This document shows positions 18,609 to 28,691 of a stretch of 64,000 nucleotides of DNA, piece after piece (the first letter of the stretch is position 1; every line of letters begins with the position of its first letter). Position numbers and translations under genes: made by a program. Under the pieces are notes generated by a model. That model saw only the letters and a list, made by a program, of their open reading frames with translations. It ran no database searches and was not told the origin of the DNA. Source of the stretch: SP5GCR1 sp965199685 (lineage in GTDB: Bacteria; Pseudomonadota; Gammaproteobacteria; Poriferisulfidales; Oxydemutatoraceae); contig OZ241323.1 in assembly GCA_965199685.1 (NCBI GenBank), positions 62,001 through 126,000 on the forward strand, in the 5' to 3' direction.

Positions 18609-19970
18609 ATGTATCAAACGATGGTTCAAGCGTATCAATTTCTGATTATTGGTTTAGGTGTAACAGGGTTGTCGGTTGCCCGGTTTCTACATCGGCGCGG
18701 TATCTCGTTTGCGGTTGCCGATAATAGCGAACATCCTTCGCAACATCAGGCATTATTGGAATTCGCTCCCGAAACACAAGTTTATACCGGTGATATAAAA
18801 GCGGCTTATCTCGAACAAGCCGAGCAGGTCGTCGTGAGTCCTGGGGTTTCCCTAAAAACCTTGCAAGCGGTTCAGGCGAATACAAAAAGAGATAAATTTA
18901 TCGGCGATATAGAATTGTTTGCGCGTTATGCACCACAGTGTCCGATTGCTACCATCACCGGCACCAACGGCAAAAGCACCGTCGCTTCGCTATTGGCAGA
19001 CGCAGCGAGGTGCGCAGGACTTAATGTCGCGAGCGGTGGCAATCTAGCTGGCGAGAATTCGCACAGCATGCCGGCCTTGGATTTAATAGAACAATACAAG
19101 GATGTTGAATTGTATGTTTTGGAGCTATCTAGCTTTCAATTGGAGACGATTTATAGTCTGCAGCCCAGCGTGTCGGTAATCTTGAACATAAAGCCTGATC
19201 ATTTAGATCGTTACGAATCTTTTGGCGATTATCGTGATGCGAAATTGCGTATCCATAGAAATAGTGCGGTTGTAGTCGTCAATAGAGAAGAAGATATCGC
19301 ACTGCAAATAAACGAATCGGTAAGACAGCTGAGCTTCGGGCTCGATCAAGGTCTAGCCGGTCATTTCGGAGTTATAAAAAAAGAAGGGATCAGACATATT
19401 GCTTTTGGTGACGAGCTATTAATTTCCGAATCCGATATTGCTCTGGTCGGTGATGTGGGTCTGCTGAATACCCAAGCGATGTTTGCGATGGGGCATAGTT
19501 TAGGCTTACCCTTTGATGCGATGTGTAGTGCAGCTAGAAATTTTGATGGTTTGGCGCACCGTTTGCAGCATATCGGATGTCGCAACGGTGTAGATTGGTA
19601 CGACGACTCTAAGGCGACCAATGTTTCGGCAACTTGTGCGGCACTAAACGCTATTGATAGACCCATCGTGTTGATTGCCGGCGGTCTCGGCAAAGGCGCA
19701 GACTTTAAGCTACTTGCGGATTTAGCCGAATCTAAGGTGCGTGCCGCAGTGTTGTTGGGAAAAGATGCCGAACAAGTTGCCGCAGCACTGGAAGGTCGCG
19801 TTCCTTACACCCAAGTTGAGAATATGGAGCAAGCCGTGCTTTATGCTGCCGACACTGCCTGTCCCAGTGATTGCGTGTTGTTGTCGCCGGCGTGCGCCAG
19901 TTTGGATATGTATCGCAATTATAAAGAACGCGGCGATGCTTTTAAGTCCGCGTATAAAAAACTATCGTGA
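18609..19970 (+). CDS. murD: UDP-MurNAc-L-alanine:D-glutamate ligase
   Basis: A 453-residue Mur ligase that adds D-glutamate. The N-terminal Rossmann-like part carries IIGLGVTGLSVARFL, the ATP loop is TGTNGKSTV, ELSSFQLETI and NIKPDHLDRY follow, and WYDDSKATNVSAT opens the C-terminal domain. LSPACASLDMY.NYKERGDAFK near the end is diagnostic of MurD. It lies 12 bases after mraY and seven before ftsW. Confidence 0.96.
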   Translation: MYQTMVQAYQFLIIGLGVTGLSVARFLHRRGISFAVADNSEHPSQHQALLEFAPETQVYTGDIKAAYLEQAEQVVVSPGVSLKTLQAVQANTKRDKFIGDIELFARYAPQCPIATITGTNGKSTVASLLADAARCAGLNVASGGNLAGENSHSMPALDLIEQYKDVELYVLELSSFQLETIYSLQPSVSVILNIKPDHLDRYESFGDYRDAKLRIHRNSAVVVVNREEDIALQINESVRQLSFGLDQGLAGHFGVIKKEGIRHIAFGDELLISESDIALVGDVGLLNTQAMFAMGHSLGLPFDAMCSAARNFDGLAHRLQHIGCRNGVDWYDDSKATNVSATCAALNAIDRPIVLIAGGLGKGADFKLLADLAESKVRAAVLLGKDAEQVAAALEGRVPYTQVENMEQAVLYAADTACPSDCVLLSPACASLDMYRNYKERGDAFKSAYKKLS

Positions 19971-19977
19971 TAAGAAT

Positions 19978-21138
19978 ATGGCAAGTGCAACTATCAAATA
20001 CGATTTTTGGGTGGACTATAACAAGTCTATGCTTTGGTACATAGCAATCTTGTTGGGTTTGGGTGTGGTGATGGTCACATCCGCCTCGTTTGGACTTGCT
20101 GGCGACGATGCGTTTCATTACACGATTAAGAAACTGTCTTATATTGTGTTGTCGCTGATCCTAGCTGCGATTATATGTTGTGTACCGGCAACCACGATTT
20201 TCAACCGCGGTGGCTCTCTATTCTTCGTATCTATTATCTTACTCATTTTGGTCTTACTTCCTATGATAGGTAAAGAAGTTAAAGGGAGCTACCGCTGGTT
20301 GGACTTTCAATTTTTCACCGTACAACCTTCCGAGTTCGTAAAACTTTTTATGATCATTTTTGCCGCGGACTATATCGGGCGGCATTTCATGAGGCTTCCG
20401 ACCAACCCATGGAAGGAGCTCTGGAAGCTCTTATTAGTCTTAGTCCCCGTCGCTGTATTACTCATAAAACAGCCCGATTATGGCACTGCGGTGGTAATCG
20501 TTGTGATTATGTTCGGTATGCTATTTTTAGCGCCAGTGCGTTTGATACCTTTCTCGATACTTGCGCTTGCAAGCGGTCTCGCGTTGGTGGCAATGATGAT
20601 GGCAGAGCCGTATAGAATGAAGCGCATACTCACTTTTATGGATCCTTGGCAAGACCGATCCGATGCTGGGTTTCAAATGATAGAGTCGTTGATTGCGATT
20701 AAAAAGGGTGGGTGGTTTGGTGTCGGATTGGGCGATAGTGTCCAGAAACTATCGTATTTACCCGAAGCACATACCGATTTTATATTGGCGATCATTGCCG
20801 AAGAACTCGGCATTATAAGTGTTTGTCTTTTGATTTTGTTGTTTTGTTTTTTAACGCGATGTTGCTTTTTGACCGCGAAAAAAGCATACCAACGAGGATT
20901 TCTCACTTATACTTTTTATGCGTACGGTGTCGGTCTATGGATACTCGTACAGTTTTTAATCAACGCTGGTGTCGTTTTTGGAGGTTTGCCCACTAAGGGC
21001 ATCACTTTGCCTTTTGTAAGTGCCGGTGGTAGCAGTTTGATGGCGTTGATTCTTGCCGTGGCAATATTAATGCGCATCAACTACGAGGTTTCTAAATCTG
21101 CATTGCTTATGAAAAGTAGGATACGATATGGCCACTAA
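19978..21138 (+). CDS. ftsW: Septal peptidoglycan glycosyltransferase FtsW
   Basis: A 386-residue SEDS-family membrane enzyme that polymerises lipid II at the septum with FtsI. Motifs include VQPSEFVKLFMI, KQPDYGTAVV, the AHTDFILAIIAEELG segment and the closing GLPTKGITLPFVSAGGSS. The start is ATG 19978 (MASATIKYD), after the murD stop; the frame is open inside murD but family length supports this start. About ten hydrophobic helices are visible. It overlaps murG by 11 bases. Confidence 0.94.
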   Translation: MASATIKYDFWVDYNKSMLWYIAILLGLGVVMVTSASFGLAGDDAFHYTIKKLSYIVLSLILAAIICCVPATTIFNRGGSLFFVSIILLILVLLPMIGKEVKGSYRWLDFQFFTVQPSEFVKLFMIIFAADYIGRHFMRLPTNPWKELWKLLLVLVPVAVLLIKQPDYGTAVVIVVIMFGMLFLAPVRLIPFSILALASGLALVAMMMAEPYRMKRILTFMDPWQDRSDAGFQMIESLIAIKKGGWFGVGLGDSVQKLSYLPEAHTDFILAIIAEELGIISVCLLILLFCFLTRCCFLTAKKAYQRGFLTYTFYAYGVGLWILVQFLINAGVVFGGLPTKGITLPFVSAGGSSLMALILAVAILMRINYEVSKSALLMKSRIRYGH

Positions 21139-22216
21139 AACCCCGTTAATCGTGATCATGGCAGGCGGAACTGGTGGTCATATTTTTTCCGGTATTGCCG
21201 TCGGTCGTCGCCTGAAAGAGCGGCACATAGACGTGCTGTGGCTCGGAACCTTAGACGGGCTTGAAGGTCGCGTCGTGCCTGATGAAGATATCAACTTTAT
21301 AGGAGTGCGGGTAAAAGCCTTGAGAGGCAAGGGTTTATTGAATTGGCTGACGGCACCGTGGATTTTGAGCATGGCATTTTGGAAGATATTATTGCAATTT
21401 ATCAGACAGCGTCCGTCTTTGGTCTTGGGCATGGGTGGTTTTGTGACCGGCCCCGGCGGTGTCGTTGCCTATTTGCTGGGTATTCCTTTAATCATACACG
21501 AGCAAAATGCGATTGCCGGTTTAACCAATAAGTGTTTAGCATTTTTGAGTCGACGAATTCTTTGCGGATTTCCTGAGTCGTTTAAGTCCAAGAATGTCGT
21601 GTGGGTGGGAAATCCGGTGCGAGCCGAGATGGCAGCTGATGCTTTTGATACTTTAGACCAAAGGTCGGTTGAACACGACAGATTGCACCTGCTTGTCGTC
21701 GGTGGCAGTCTAGGTGCAAGTTTTTTCAACGAAGTTGTCCCCCAGGCGATTGCGTTGATAGACGAGATGCAGCGCCCTGAAGTGAAACATCAAACCGGCA
21801 AAGGACATTTGCAAGAAACCTCATCACGCACAGAGGCATTAAAAGCACACTACAAAGCCTTTGAGTTTGAAGAGAAAATGCACGAACTCTACCGCTGGGC
21901 CGATTTAATTTTGTGCCGAGCCGGTGCGATGACTTTGGCAGAAATCTCTGCGGCAGGATGCCCGGCAATTTTGGTGCCGTATCCTCATGCGGTTGACGAT
22001 CATCAATCTGCGAATGCTCGTCATTTGGTTGCCAAGAACGCGGCGATTTTAGTGCAGCAAAATCAACTAACGGCTGCCAAGCTCGCCGATTTATTACTGG
22101 GTTTTATCAACAACAGAAAAACTCTACTTGAGATGTCCAAAGCGATTAAGGCAGCAGCGATACTTGATGCCGATTGCAAGATTGCCGATATATGTATTGC
22201 GGAGATGGCAGCGTGA
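21128..22216 (+). CDS. murG: UDP-GlcNAc:lipid I N-acetylglucosaminyltransferase
   Basis: A 362-residue GT28 enzyme that converts lipid I to lipid II on the inner face of the membrane. It carries the first glycine-rich loop MAGGTGGHIFSGIAV, GMGGFVTGPGG, IIHEQNAIAGLTNK, WVGNPVR, the second loop VVGGSLGASFFNE, and the UDP-GlcNAc region LILCRAGAMTLAEISAAG with PYPHAVDDHQSANAR. The start overlaps ftsW; the TGA overlaps murC's GTG start. Confidence 0.96.
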   Translation: MATKTPLIVIMAGGTGGHIFSGIAVGRRLKERHIDVLWLGTLDGLEGRVVPDEDINFIGVRVKALRGKGLLNWLTAPWILSMAFWKILLQFIRQRPSLVLGMGGFVTGPGGVVAYLLGIPLIIHEQNAIAGLTNKCLAFLSRRILCGFPESFKSKNVVWVGNPVRAEMAADAFDTLDQRSVEHDRLHLLVVGGSLGASFFNEVVPQAIALIDEMQRPEVKHQTGKGHLQETSSRTEALKAHYKAFEFEEKMHELYRWADLILCRAGAMTLAEISAAGCPAILVPYPHAVDDHQSANARHLVAKNAAILVQQNQLTAAKLADLLLGFINNRKTLLEMSKAIKAAAILDADCKIADICIAEMAA

Positions 22217-23661
22217 AAACGAATAACAACCTAAGACAAGTCTACGACAGCATGGGTACGATACATTTAGTAGGCATTGGTGGTATCGGCATGAGTGGAA
22301 TCGCAGAAGTGTTATCCAATATGGGTTGTAAGGTACAGGGTTCGGATATTGTGCATAGCACGGCGACATCAAAACTAGAAGCACTCGGCATCCGAGTTTT
22401 TATAGGTCACCATGCAGACCACGTTAAAGGATGTAATGTCGTGGTTATATCTTCTGCGATTGCTTCTGATAATCCGGAGGTGTCCGCGGCACGGGAACAT
22501 AATGTGCCAGTCATCAAACGCGCAGAGATGCTTGCCGAACTAATGCGCTTTCATTTCGGTATTGCGGTTTCTGGCACGCATGGCAAAACTACGACGACGA
22601 GTTTGATTGCAGCGATTCTGACCAAAGCCGATTTGGATCCAACCTTTGTTATCGGTGGCAAGGTGAACAGTCATGGTGGCAATGCGCGTTTGGGTGAAAG
22701 TCATTATATGGTTGCTGAAGCCGACGAGAGCGATGTTTCTTTTCTACATTTGCAGCCGATGATGTCGGTTATTACCAACATCGATGCCGATCACTTGGTG
22801 GCGTATAAGAATAACTTTGAACTTTTACAAAATGCGTTCGTAGATTTTGTACATAATTTGCCGTTTTATGGTGTTGTAATCGCTTGCAACGAAGACTCAG
22901 TGGTACGAGAGCTGGTACCTCGACTCAGTCGTCGCTGCTTGACTTACGGTTTTGACAAAGACAATGATTTTGTTGCTGAGGATATTCGCTTTGAAAATAT
23001 GACGAGCCACTTTCAATTAAACATTGCCGATGGGAATAAAGCACATAAATTCATGCTGAACTTACCAGGTCGGCACAATGTATTGAATGCGCTTGCGGCG
23101 ATTGCAGTGGGAATTAAATTAGGCGTGACCATAGAAATAGTTGCCGAGGCTTTAGCGGAATTTCAAGGTATACGACGCCGCATGCAAAATCACGGCGTGC
23201 TACAAACGACACACGGTAATGCTCATTTGATAGACGATTACGGACACCATCCGAACGAGATAAAAGCGGTGCTACATACTATCAGCGATATATGGCGTGG
23301 GCGGCGTAAAGTACTGATATTTCAACCGCATCGTTACACCCGCACACATGCTTTATTCAACGATTTTTGTGATGTCCTAAACGAAGTTGAAGAATTGATT
23401 TTATTGGATGTCTATGCTGCCGGCGAAGAACCGATTAAAGGTGCGGACTGCGATGCATTGAGTCGTGCGATACGCGCACGAGGCAATCTAATTCCTATTT
23501 ATCTTGATGATATAGCAAAAGTGCCTGAGGTACTCAATGCGGTTGTGCGCGACGGCGATGTGGTACTGACAATGGGAGCCGGGTCTATTTCCAAGTTGCC
23601 CAAGGATTTGGTTGGTCGCTTTGCTATAAAAAATCTTTCGTCCGAGGAGATGCCGTTATGA
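22213..23661 (+). CDS. murC: UDP-N-acetylmuramate:L-alanine ligase
   Basis: A 482-residue Mur ligase that adds the first stem residue. It shows HLVGIGGIGMSGIAEVL, the ATP loop SGTHGKTTTTSL, EADESDVSFLHL, NIDADHLVAY, HNVLNALAA and DDYGHHPNEIKAVL, then FQPHRYTRT. I choose GTG 22213, which overlaps the murG stop (GTGA) and has GGAGA seven bases upstream; an ATG 39 bases earlier lies inside murG. Its TGA overlaps murB's ATG. Confidence 0.95.
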   Translation: MKTNNNLRQVYDSMGTIHLVGIGGIGMSGIAEVLSNMGCKVQGSDIVHSTATSKLEALGIRVFIGHHADHVKGCNVVVISSAIASDNPEVSAAREHNVPVIKRAEMLAELMRFHFGIAVSGTHGKTTTTSLIAAILTKADLDPTFVIGGKVNSHGGNARLGESHYMVAEADESDVSFLHLQPMMSVITNIDADHLVAYKNNFELLQNAFVDFVHNLPFYGVVIACNEDSVVRELVPRLSRRCLTYGFDKDNDFVAEDIRFENMTSHFQLNIADGNKAHKFMLNLPGRHNVLNALAAIAVGIKLGVTIEIVAEALAEFQGIRRRMQNHGVLQTTHGNAHLIDDYGHHPNEIKAVLHTISDIWRGRRKVLIFQPHRYTRTHALFNDFCDVLNEVEELILLDVYAAGEEPIKGADCDALSRAIRARGNLIPIYLDDIAKVPEVLNAVVRDGDVVLTMGAGSISKLPKDLVGRFAIKNLSSEEMPL

Positions 23662-24566
23662 TGTTACAGTGCGATACCGAAAATCTCAAAGGTTCTTTAC
23701 ATTTTGATCATAGCCTGAAACGTCTGAACACATGGCGTGTCGGTGGAGCTGCCGACTGTTTCTTCAAAGCCGACGATGTTGATGCACTAAGCTATTTTCT
23801 AAGATATTGTGCTGCCGATTATCCGATTTTCTATTTGGGTTTAGGTAGCAATGTGTTGGTTCGAGACGGCGGTATTAGGGGAATCGTACTCAGCTTGGGT
23901 TATGGTTTTAATTGGATAGAACAACGTGGTGAAGATGTTGTAGGTGTCGGCGCAGGCACGAGCTGTGCACAACTGGCGCGTTTTTATGTCAATAACGGTT
24001 TACCGGGTTTGGAGTTTATGGTTGGCATCCCTGGCACTGTGGGAGGCGCACTCAGAATGAATGCCGGTGCTTTCGGTGGTGAGATTTGGGATTATGCGGT
24101 TGCAATCGAGACCATCGACCGACAAGGAACCAGCAAAAAACGAGTGCTCAACGAGATGGATGTCGGCTATAGGTTTGTAGATCTGCCTGAGGACGAATGT
24201 ATTATTTCGGGAGAATTCCAACGACCTCAAAAAATAGAAGCCAAAGATAAGCTGAAAGAGCAGCTCAAAACATATCTTGAGATGCGTAATCGCACTCAAC
24301 CGATCAATGAGCCAAGTTGTGGTTCTGTTTTCAAAAATCTACAAGGTAGTTCCGCCGGACGACTTATAGAAGAGTGTGGTTTGAAGTCGCATACCGTAGG
24401 TGATGCAATGGTCTCGGAAAAACACGCCAATTTCATAGTCAACAAAGGTTCGGCAACGGCAAAAGATATAGAAGAACTGATTGTGCATGTTCAAGCTGTC
24501 GTGAAGGAATACAGTGGTGTGCATCTGCAGCCAGAAGTCATCATCGTAGGAGACCATCATGTCTGA
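23658..24566 (+). CDS. murB: UDP-N-acetylenolpyruvoylglucosamine reductase
   Basis: A 302-residue FAD enzyme that reduces UDP-GlcNAc-enolpyruvate to UDP-MurNAc with NADPH. It shows NTWRVGGAADCFF, LGLGSNVLVRDGGIRG, GLEFMVGIPGTVGGALRMNAGA and EPSCGSVFKN, with the catalytic Ser in GSVF. Length and motif pattern are those of the short type II MurB, not the longer E. coli type I form. It starts with tandem ATG codons overlapping the murC stop and overlaps ddl by eight bases. Confidence 0.95.
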   Translation: MMLQCDTENLKGSLHFDHSLKRLNTWRVGGAADCFFKADDVDALSYFLRYCAADYPIFYLGLGSNVLVRDGGIRGIVLSLGYGFNWIEQRGEDVVGVGAGTSCAQLARFYVNNGLPGLEFMVGIPGTVGGALRMNAGAFGGEIWDYAVAIETIDRQGTSKKRVLNEMDVGYRFVDLPEDECIISGEFQRPQKIEAKDKLKEQLKTYLEMRNRTQPINEPSCGSVFKNLQGSSAGRLIEECGLKSHTVGDAMVSEKHANFIVNKGSATAKDIEELIVHVQAVVKEYSGVHLQPEVIIVGDHHV

Positions 24567-25491
24567 GGTTGGTATGCCTGAGTTTGGGAAAGTTGCGGTA
24601 TTTATGGGTGGATGGTCGTCGGAGAGGACTATCTCTTTAGATAGCGGAAATGCAGTGGTTGCCGCATTGCAAGACTCGCAAGTAGATGCAACCGCCTATG
24701 ACCTAAGACCGCAAACCGTATCGCCTTTGTCGATCGGTTGTTATGATCATGTCTTTATTGCAATACACGGGCGAGGCGGAGAGGATGGCACTTTACAAGG
24801 TATGCTTGAAATGCTCAACATACCTTACACTGGTAGTGGTGTACTCGCTTCGGCTTTATCTATGAACAAGGTTTCCACTAAGCGTATTTGGGCATCGCAA
24901 CAACTGTCTACACCACCTTTTGTTATCGTTGATCAGCACTCGGATATAGAGGCTATTGCCGCACAAATTGGTCTACCTTTTGCGCTTAAACCAGTATGCG
25001 AAGGCTCAAGCATAGGTGTCTATAAGGTAGAAAATTCAGACGATTTTGATAAGGCAATGTCCGCCGCGATGCAGGTTTCCAAAACACTGTTTGCAGAGGC
25101 TTGGGTGACCGGCGATGAGTACGCAGTGACCTTATTAGAAGACAAAATCTTGCCGCCCATACGTCTACAAACGCAGCGCGTATTTTATGACTATGCAGCA
25201 AAATACGAAGACGAGGGGACCCTTTACCATTGCCCTTGTGGCTTGCCGCCGCAAGCCCTTGAGGAATTGGAAAACCTATGTTTGCATGCGTGCCAATCTC
25301 TAGGCATTGAAGGATGGGGACGGGTTGATGTCGTACGCGACACCGAAGGTAAGTTTTGGCTACTTGAGGTCAACACGGTACCTGGTCTTACCAGTCACAG
25401 TTTAGTGCCGATGTCGGCCAAGGCAGCAGGAATAGACTTCAAGCAATTGATATTGAAGATATTAGGAACAGCAACAAAGAAGAAATCATGA
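24559..25491 (+). CDS. ddl: D-alanine:D-alanine ligase
   Basis: A 310-residue ATP-grasp ligase that supplies D-Ala-D-Ala to MurF. The N-terminal domain has VFMGGWSSERTISLDSG and AIHGRGGEDGTLQG. The ATP-grasp part has PFALKPVCEGSSIGV, and WGRVDVVRD and LEVNTVPGLTSHSLVP bring the magnesium ligands and the closing loop. Position between murB and ftsQ is that of ddlB in gammaproteobacteria. It overlaps both neighbours. Confidence 0.95.
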   Translation: MSEVGMPEFGKVAVFMGGWSSERTISLDSGNAVVAALQDSQVDATAYDLRPQTVSPLSIGCYDHVFIAIHGRGGEDGTLQGMLEMLNIPYTGSGVLASALSMNKVSTKRIWASQQLSTPPFVIVDQHSDIEAIAAQIGLPFALKPVCEGSSIGVYKVENSDDFDKAMSAAMQVSKTLFAEAWVTGDEYAVTLLEDKILPPIRLQTQRVFYDYAAKYEDEGTLYHCPCGLPPQALEELENLCLHACQSLGIEGWGRVDVVRDTEGKFWLLEVNTVPGLTSHSLVPMSAKAAGIDFKQLILKILGTATKKKS

Positions 25492-26261
25492 ACCACTCAA
25501 TGTCTTATATGCAATATCGCAAACATCAATCTTCAAGGTATAAACGACAACGATATCTTCAATATGGCACATTGATCTTTGCTACTATTGCAATTTTGGT
25601 TGTGGCAAAGCAACTGGACATAGACTGGGATAGATTGTTGTTTAAGGAGATTAGCTCTGTACGTTTGGAAGGTGAATATGGACGGGTAGATCACTACGAA
25701 ATAGAGCAACATTTGTCTGACTTTGTGGGCCAACCCATAAGCAGGAATGATATGGATTCCATAGAAAAAGAATTAAAAGATTTACCGTGGGTTAAGGATG
25801 TGTTGATAAGGCGTAGTTGGCAGGACGACACATTGATTCTGAAAATACAAGAACGCGAAGCGGTTGCTTATTGGGGAGGGCAGGCTCTGTTGGATAAGAG
25901 TGGTGTGGTATTTAGACCGTATTTAATCGATAACGATAATTTGCCTATATTGGATGCAGCAGCGGGTCGTGAGAAAGATCTACTTGCATCTTATCGGCAG
26001 TTGACTGATTGGTTAGCCCCCGTCGGTTTGCGCGTAATTCACCTGAAAGAAGATCAAAGCCGAACTTACACCGTTCAGTTGGAGAATGCACCGCGCTTAA
26101 TTTTAGGAAGGCATCCTTTTGAACAGCGTATTAAAAGATTTATAGCTGCTTATCAAGCCGGTTTTACCGATTATATGCATCGCGCTGGATGCATAGACCT
26201 GAGGTACTTAGACGGCTTCGCAGTACGCTGGAAAAAAGACGGAGGGGTGCAATCATGCTAG
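25488..26261 (+). CDS. ftsQ: Cell division protein FtsQ
   Basis: A 257-residue bitopic divisome protein. A basic cytoplasmic start (YRKHQSSRYKRQRY) is followed by one membrane segment (about 26-43), a POTRA domain (ISSVRLEGEY...LSDFVGQPISRNDM...LKDLPWVKDVLIRRSWQD) and the FtsQ beta domain with REAVAYWG and DLRYLDGFAVRWK at the end. FtsQ recruits FtsB and FtsL. Its ATG overlaps the ddl stop, and its stop overlaps the ftsA start. Confidence 0.93.
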   Translation: MNHSMSYMQYRKHQSSRYKRQRYLQYGTLIFATIAILVVAKQLDIDWDRLLFKEISSVRLEGEYGRVDHYEIEQHLSDFVGQPISRNDMDSIEKELKDLPWVKDVLIRRSWQDDTLILKIQEREAVAYWGGQALLDKSGVVFRPYLIDNDNLPILDAAAGREKDLLASYRQLTDWLAPVGLRVIHLKEDQSRTYTVQLENAPRLILGRHPFEQRIKRFIAAYQAGFTDYMHRAGCIDLRYLDGFAVRWKKDGGVQSC

Positions 26262-27466
26262 CGGCGATCGATATAGGCACCAACAAAATTGCAACTTTGG
26301 TTGCCGATGTGGAAACGGATGGCTCGCTTAAAATCCTTGCTTCCGGGGTTTGTCCGTCTAAGGGTATGAGAAAGGGAATAGTAATTGATATAGAACAGAT
26401 GGTCGATTCTATACAAAGCTCTATACAGGCAGCCGAACTGATGTTTGACGAGAAGATAATCTCCGCTTATGTTGGCATTTCCGGTGAACATATCCGAGGT
26501 ATGCTGAGCGAGGATGCAGCACCTATACTTGACGGAGAGGTTTCGGAATTTGATATGAACAACGCGGTTGAAACCGCTAAATCAATACCCGTTGCCGGTA
26601 ATCAAGAGATTTTGCATGCTTTCCCTAGAGAATTTAAGATAGACGGCGAGTCCGGAATCAGAAATCCTGAAGGCATGGCAGGCCGTCGCCTAGAAGCCAA
26701 AGTGTATATGATTACTGGTGGTAAATATCAGATACGCAATATCAAAAACTGTGTAGAACAGTGTGGGATCAACATAGAAGACATGGTGCTTGAGCCGGTT
26801 GCTTCGGGGATGGCGGTGTTGACTAGCGACGAACGTGAATTGGGTGTTTGCATGATAGATATAGGCGGCGGCACTACTGATATTGCGATCTATACGAAGG
26901 GAGAAATCATAGATATCGGGGTGATTCCGGTTGCCGGCGACCATGTAAGCAACGATATTGCGAAAGTCTTGCGCACGCCTCCCAACTACGCCGAGGAAAT
27001 AAAGCTCAAATACGGATGTACTAGAGCGTGTATTAAAAACACCAGTGAGACCATAGAAGTGCATGCATTGTCCGATGCCAATCAAGCAGTAAATTGTAAA
27101 CGGCAAATTTTGGCAGAAGTTATAGAAGCTCGCTACGATGAAATTTTCAGATTAACACAGGAACATATACAGAAAAATTTCAAGCAAGATGCAGTTTCCG
27201 GTATCGTGCTAACCGGCGGTGGTTCTAAATTGGAGGGGGTTTGCGACTTAGCTAAAGATTTTTTTGATATGCCGGTGCGTGTGGGTAGTCCACTACAACT
27301 TCAAGACACCGTTGGCAATCTCAAAGACCCGATTTATGCGACTGGTTTCGGTTTATTACTCTATGCAAAAGACTCAACCGTGCATATAGAGATCAATAAG
27401 TCGGTACGTAGTCGTCTTAAAACCGCTTTCTTAAAAGCGAAGCACTGGTTTCAACACCAGTATTAA
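26255..27466 (+). CDS. ftsA: Cell division protein FtsA
   Basis: A 403-residue actin-like ATPase that tethers FtsZ to the membrane. It has the phosphate-1 loop AAIDIGTNKIATLVADV, the 1C subdomain around SAYVGISGEHIRG, MIDIGGGTTDIAI (phosphate 2) and GIVLTGGGSKLEGV (adenosine motif). The C-terminus LKTAFLKAKHWFQHQY is amphipathic and basic, as expected of the membrane-targeting helix. The start ATG 26255 has GGAGGGG eight bases upstream; the longer open frame lies in ftsQ. ftsZ follows after 32 bases. Confidence 0.95.
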   Translation: MLAAIDIGTNKIATLVADVETDGSLKILASGVCPSKGMRKGIVIDIEQMVDSIQSSIQAAELMFDEKIISAYVGISGEHIRGMLSEDAAPILDGEVSEFDMNNAVETAKSIPVAGNQEILHAFPREFKIDGESGIRNPEGMAGRRLEAKVYMITGGKYQIRNIKNCVEQCGINIEDMVLEPVASGMAVLTSDERELGVCMIDIGGGTTDIAIYTKGEIIDIGVIPVAGDHVSNDIAKVLRTPPNYAEEIKLKYGCTRACIKNTSETIEVHALSDANQAVNCKRQILAEVIEARYDEIFRLTQEHIQKNFKQDAVSGIVLTGGGSKLEGVCDLAKDFFDMPVRVGSPLQLQDTVGNLKDPIYATGFGLLLYAKDSTVHIEINKSVRSRLKTAFLKAKHWFQHQY

Positions 27467-27498
27467 TATAATCTTTTTAACTTATAGGAGGAACTAAA

Positions 27499-28653
27499 AT
27501 GTTTGAACTTGTAGAAAATAAAAAACCCGAAGGTGCCGTTATCAAAGTAATCGGTGTCGGCGGTTGCGGCGGTAATACCGTCAACTACATGATGTCCAAG
27601 AATCTCGAGGGTGTCGAGTTTATTTGTGCCAATACCGATATGCAGGCTTTGTCTAGTAGCAAGGCAACTTGCTTACAGTTGGGAGCTGACTTAACCAAAG
27701 GTCTGGGTGCCGGTGGCAAGCCTGAGGTGGGACGCGATGCAGCAAAAGAAAATGCTGATCAAATACGCCAAATCGTTGAGAAAACCGATATGGTGTTTAT
27801 TACTGCAGGTATGGGTGGTGGCACTGGTAGCGGTGCTGCGCCGGTGATTGCGGAAATTGCAAAAGGGCTCGGTGCATTGACCATAGCAGTGGTGATTAAA
27901 CCTTTTGGATATGAGCAAATCCGACGTATGGATATCGCCGAGCAAAGCATCAAAGAGTTAAGCAAGTATGTTGATTCGCTGATTGTCGTATCAAATGAAA
28001 AACTCTGTTCGGTATTCGGCTCTGACACTCCAATGCAAGTTACTATGGATAAAGCACATGACGTACTTTATAGTGCAGTGCAGGGTATTGCTGAGTTGAT
28101 TACTCGTAAAGGCTCTATGAATCTAGATTTTGCAGATATCAAAACCGTGATGTCCGAGCCTGGTAGAGCAATGATTAGCTCAGGTACAGCTGAAGGCGAA
28201 GACCGTGCGGCTGAGGCGATGTCCGCTGCAATTCAAAATCCCTTACTAGAAGATATGGATTTGAATAATGTTCGCGGGCTGCTTGTCAATATCAGCAGTG
28301 CTAATATTACAGTTGGAGAGGTGAATGAAATAGGAAGGAGTTTTCAGGAATTAACCATTCCCAATGCCAACTTCAAAACGGGACTTGTGGAAGATGAATC
28401 TATGGGTGATGCCCTGCGCATTACGGTGATTGCAACTGGTATAGAAGCCGATACTGAGGTAGAAAGTGACCCTGTGGCAGATGTCGATTTAGAGATGGAT
28501 GCCAAGCCGTTACCGCTCAAGACCATAAAAGGTGGTGGCGTATCATCTCCCGAAGCACCGCAATCACCAGCATCGTCCGAGCCCGAATCCGAAGACGATA
28601 AATATAATAATTTGCTTGACATTCCAGCATTCTTACGCAAGCAAGTAGATTAG
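27499..28653 (+). CDS. ftsZ: Cell division GTPase FtsZ
   Basis: A 384-residue tubulin homologue that forms the Z-ring. It shows IGVGGCGGNTVNYM near the start, the tubulin signature GMGGGTGSGAAPVIAEIAK, and the T7-loop region NLDFADIKTVM. An acidic, Pro/Ser-rich linker (SSPEAPQSPASSEPESEDD) leads to the C-terminal peptide LDIPAFLRKQ, which binds FtsA and ZipA. AGGAGG lies just before ATG 27499, the strongest ribosome site in the cluster, in keeping with high FtsZ demand. Confidence 0.97.
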   Translation: MFELVENKKPEGAVIKVIGVGGCGGNTVNYMMSKNLEGVEFICANTDMQALSSSKATCLQLGADLTKGLGAGGKPEVGRDAAKENADQIRQIVEKTDMVFITAGMGGGTGSGAAPVIAEIAKGLGALTIAVVIKPFGYEQIRRMDIAEQSIKELSKYVDSLIVVSNEKLCSVFGSDTPMQVTMDKAHDVLYSAVQGIAELITRKGSMNLDFADIKTVMSEPGRAMISSGTAEGEDRAAEAMSAAIQNPLLEDMDLNNVRGLLVNISSANITVGEVNEIGRSFQELTIPNANFKTGLVEDESMGDALRITVIATGIEADTEVESDPVADVDLEMDAKPLPLKTIKGGGVSSPEAPQSPASSEPESEDDKYNNLLDIPAFLRKQVD

Positions 28654-28691
28654 AATATTGAGTCTTGAAACTTAAAGATGAGAGGATAATC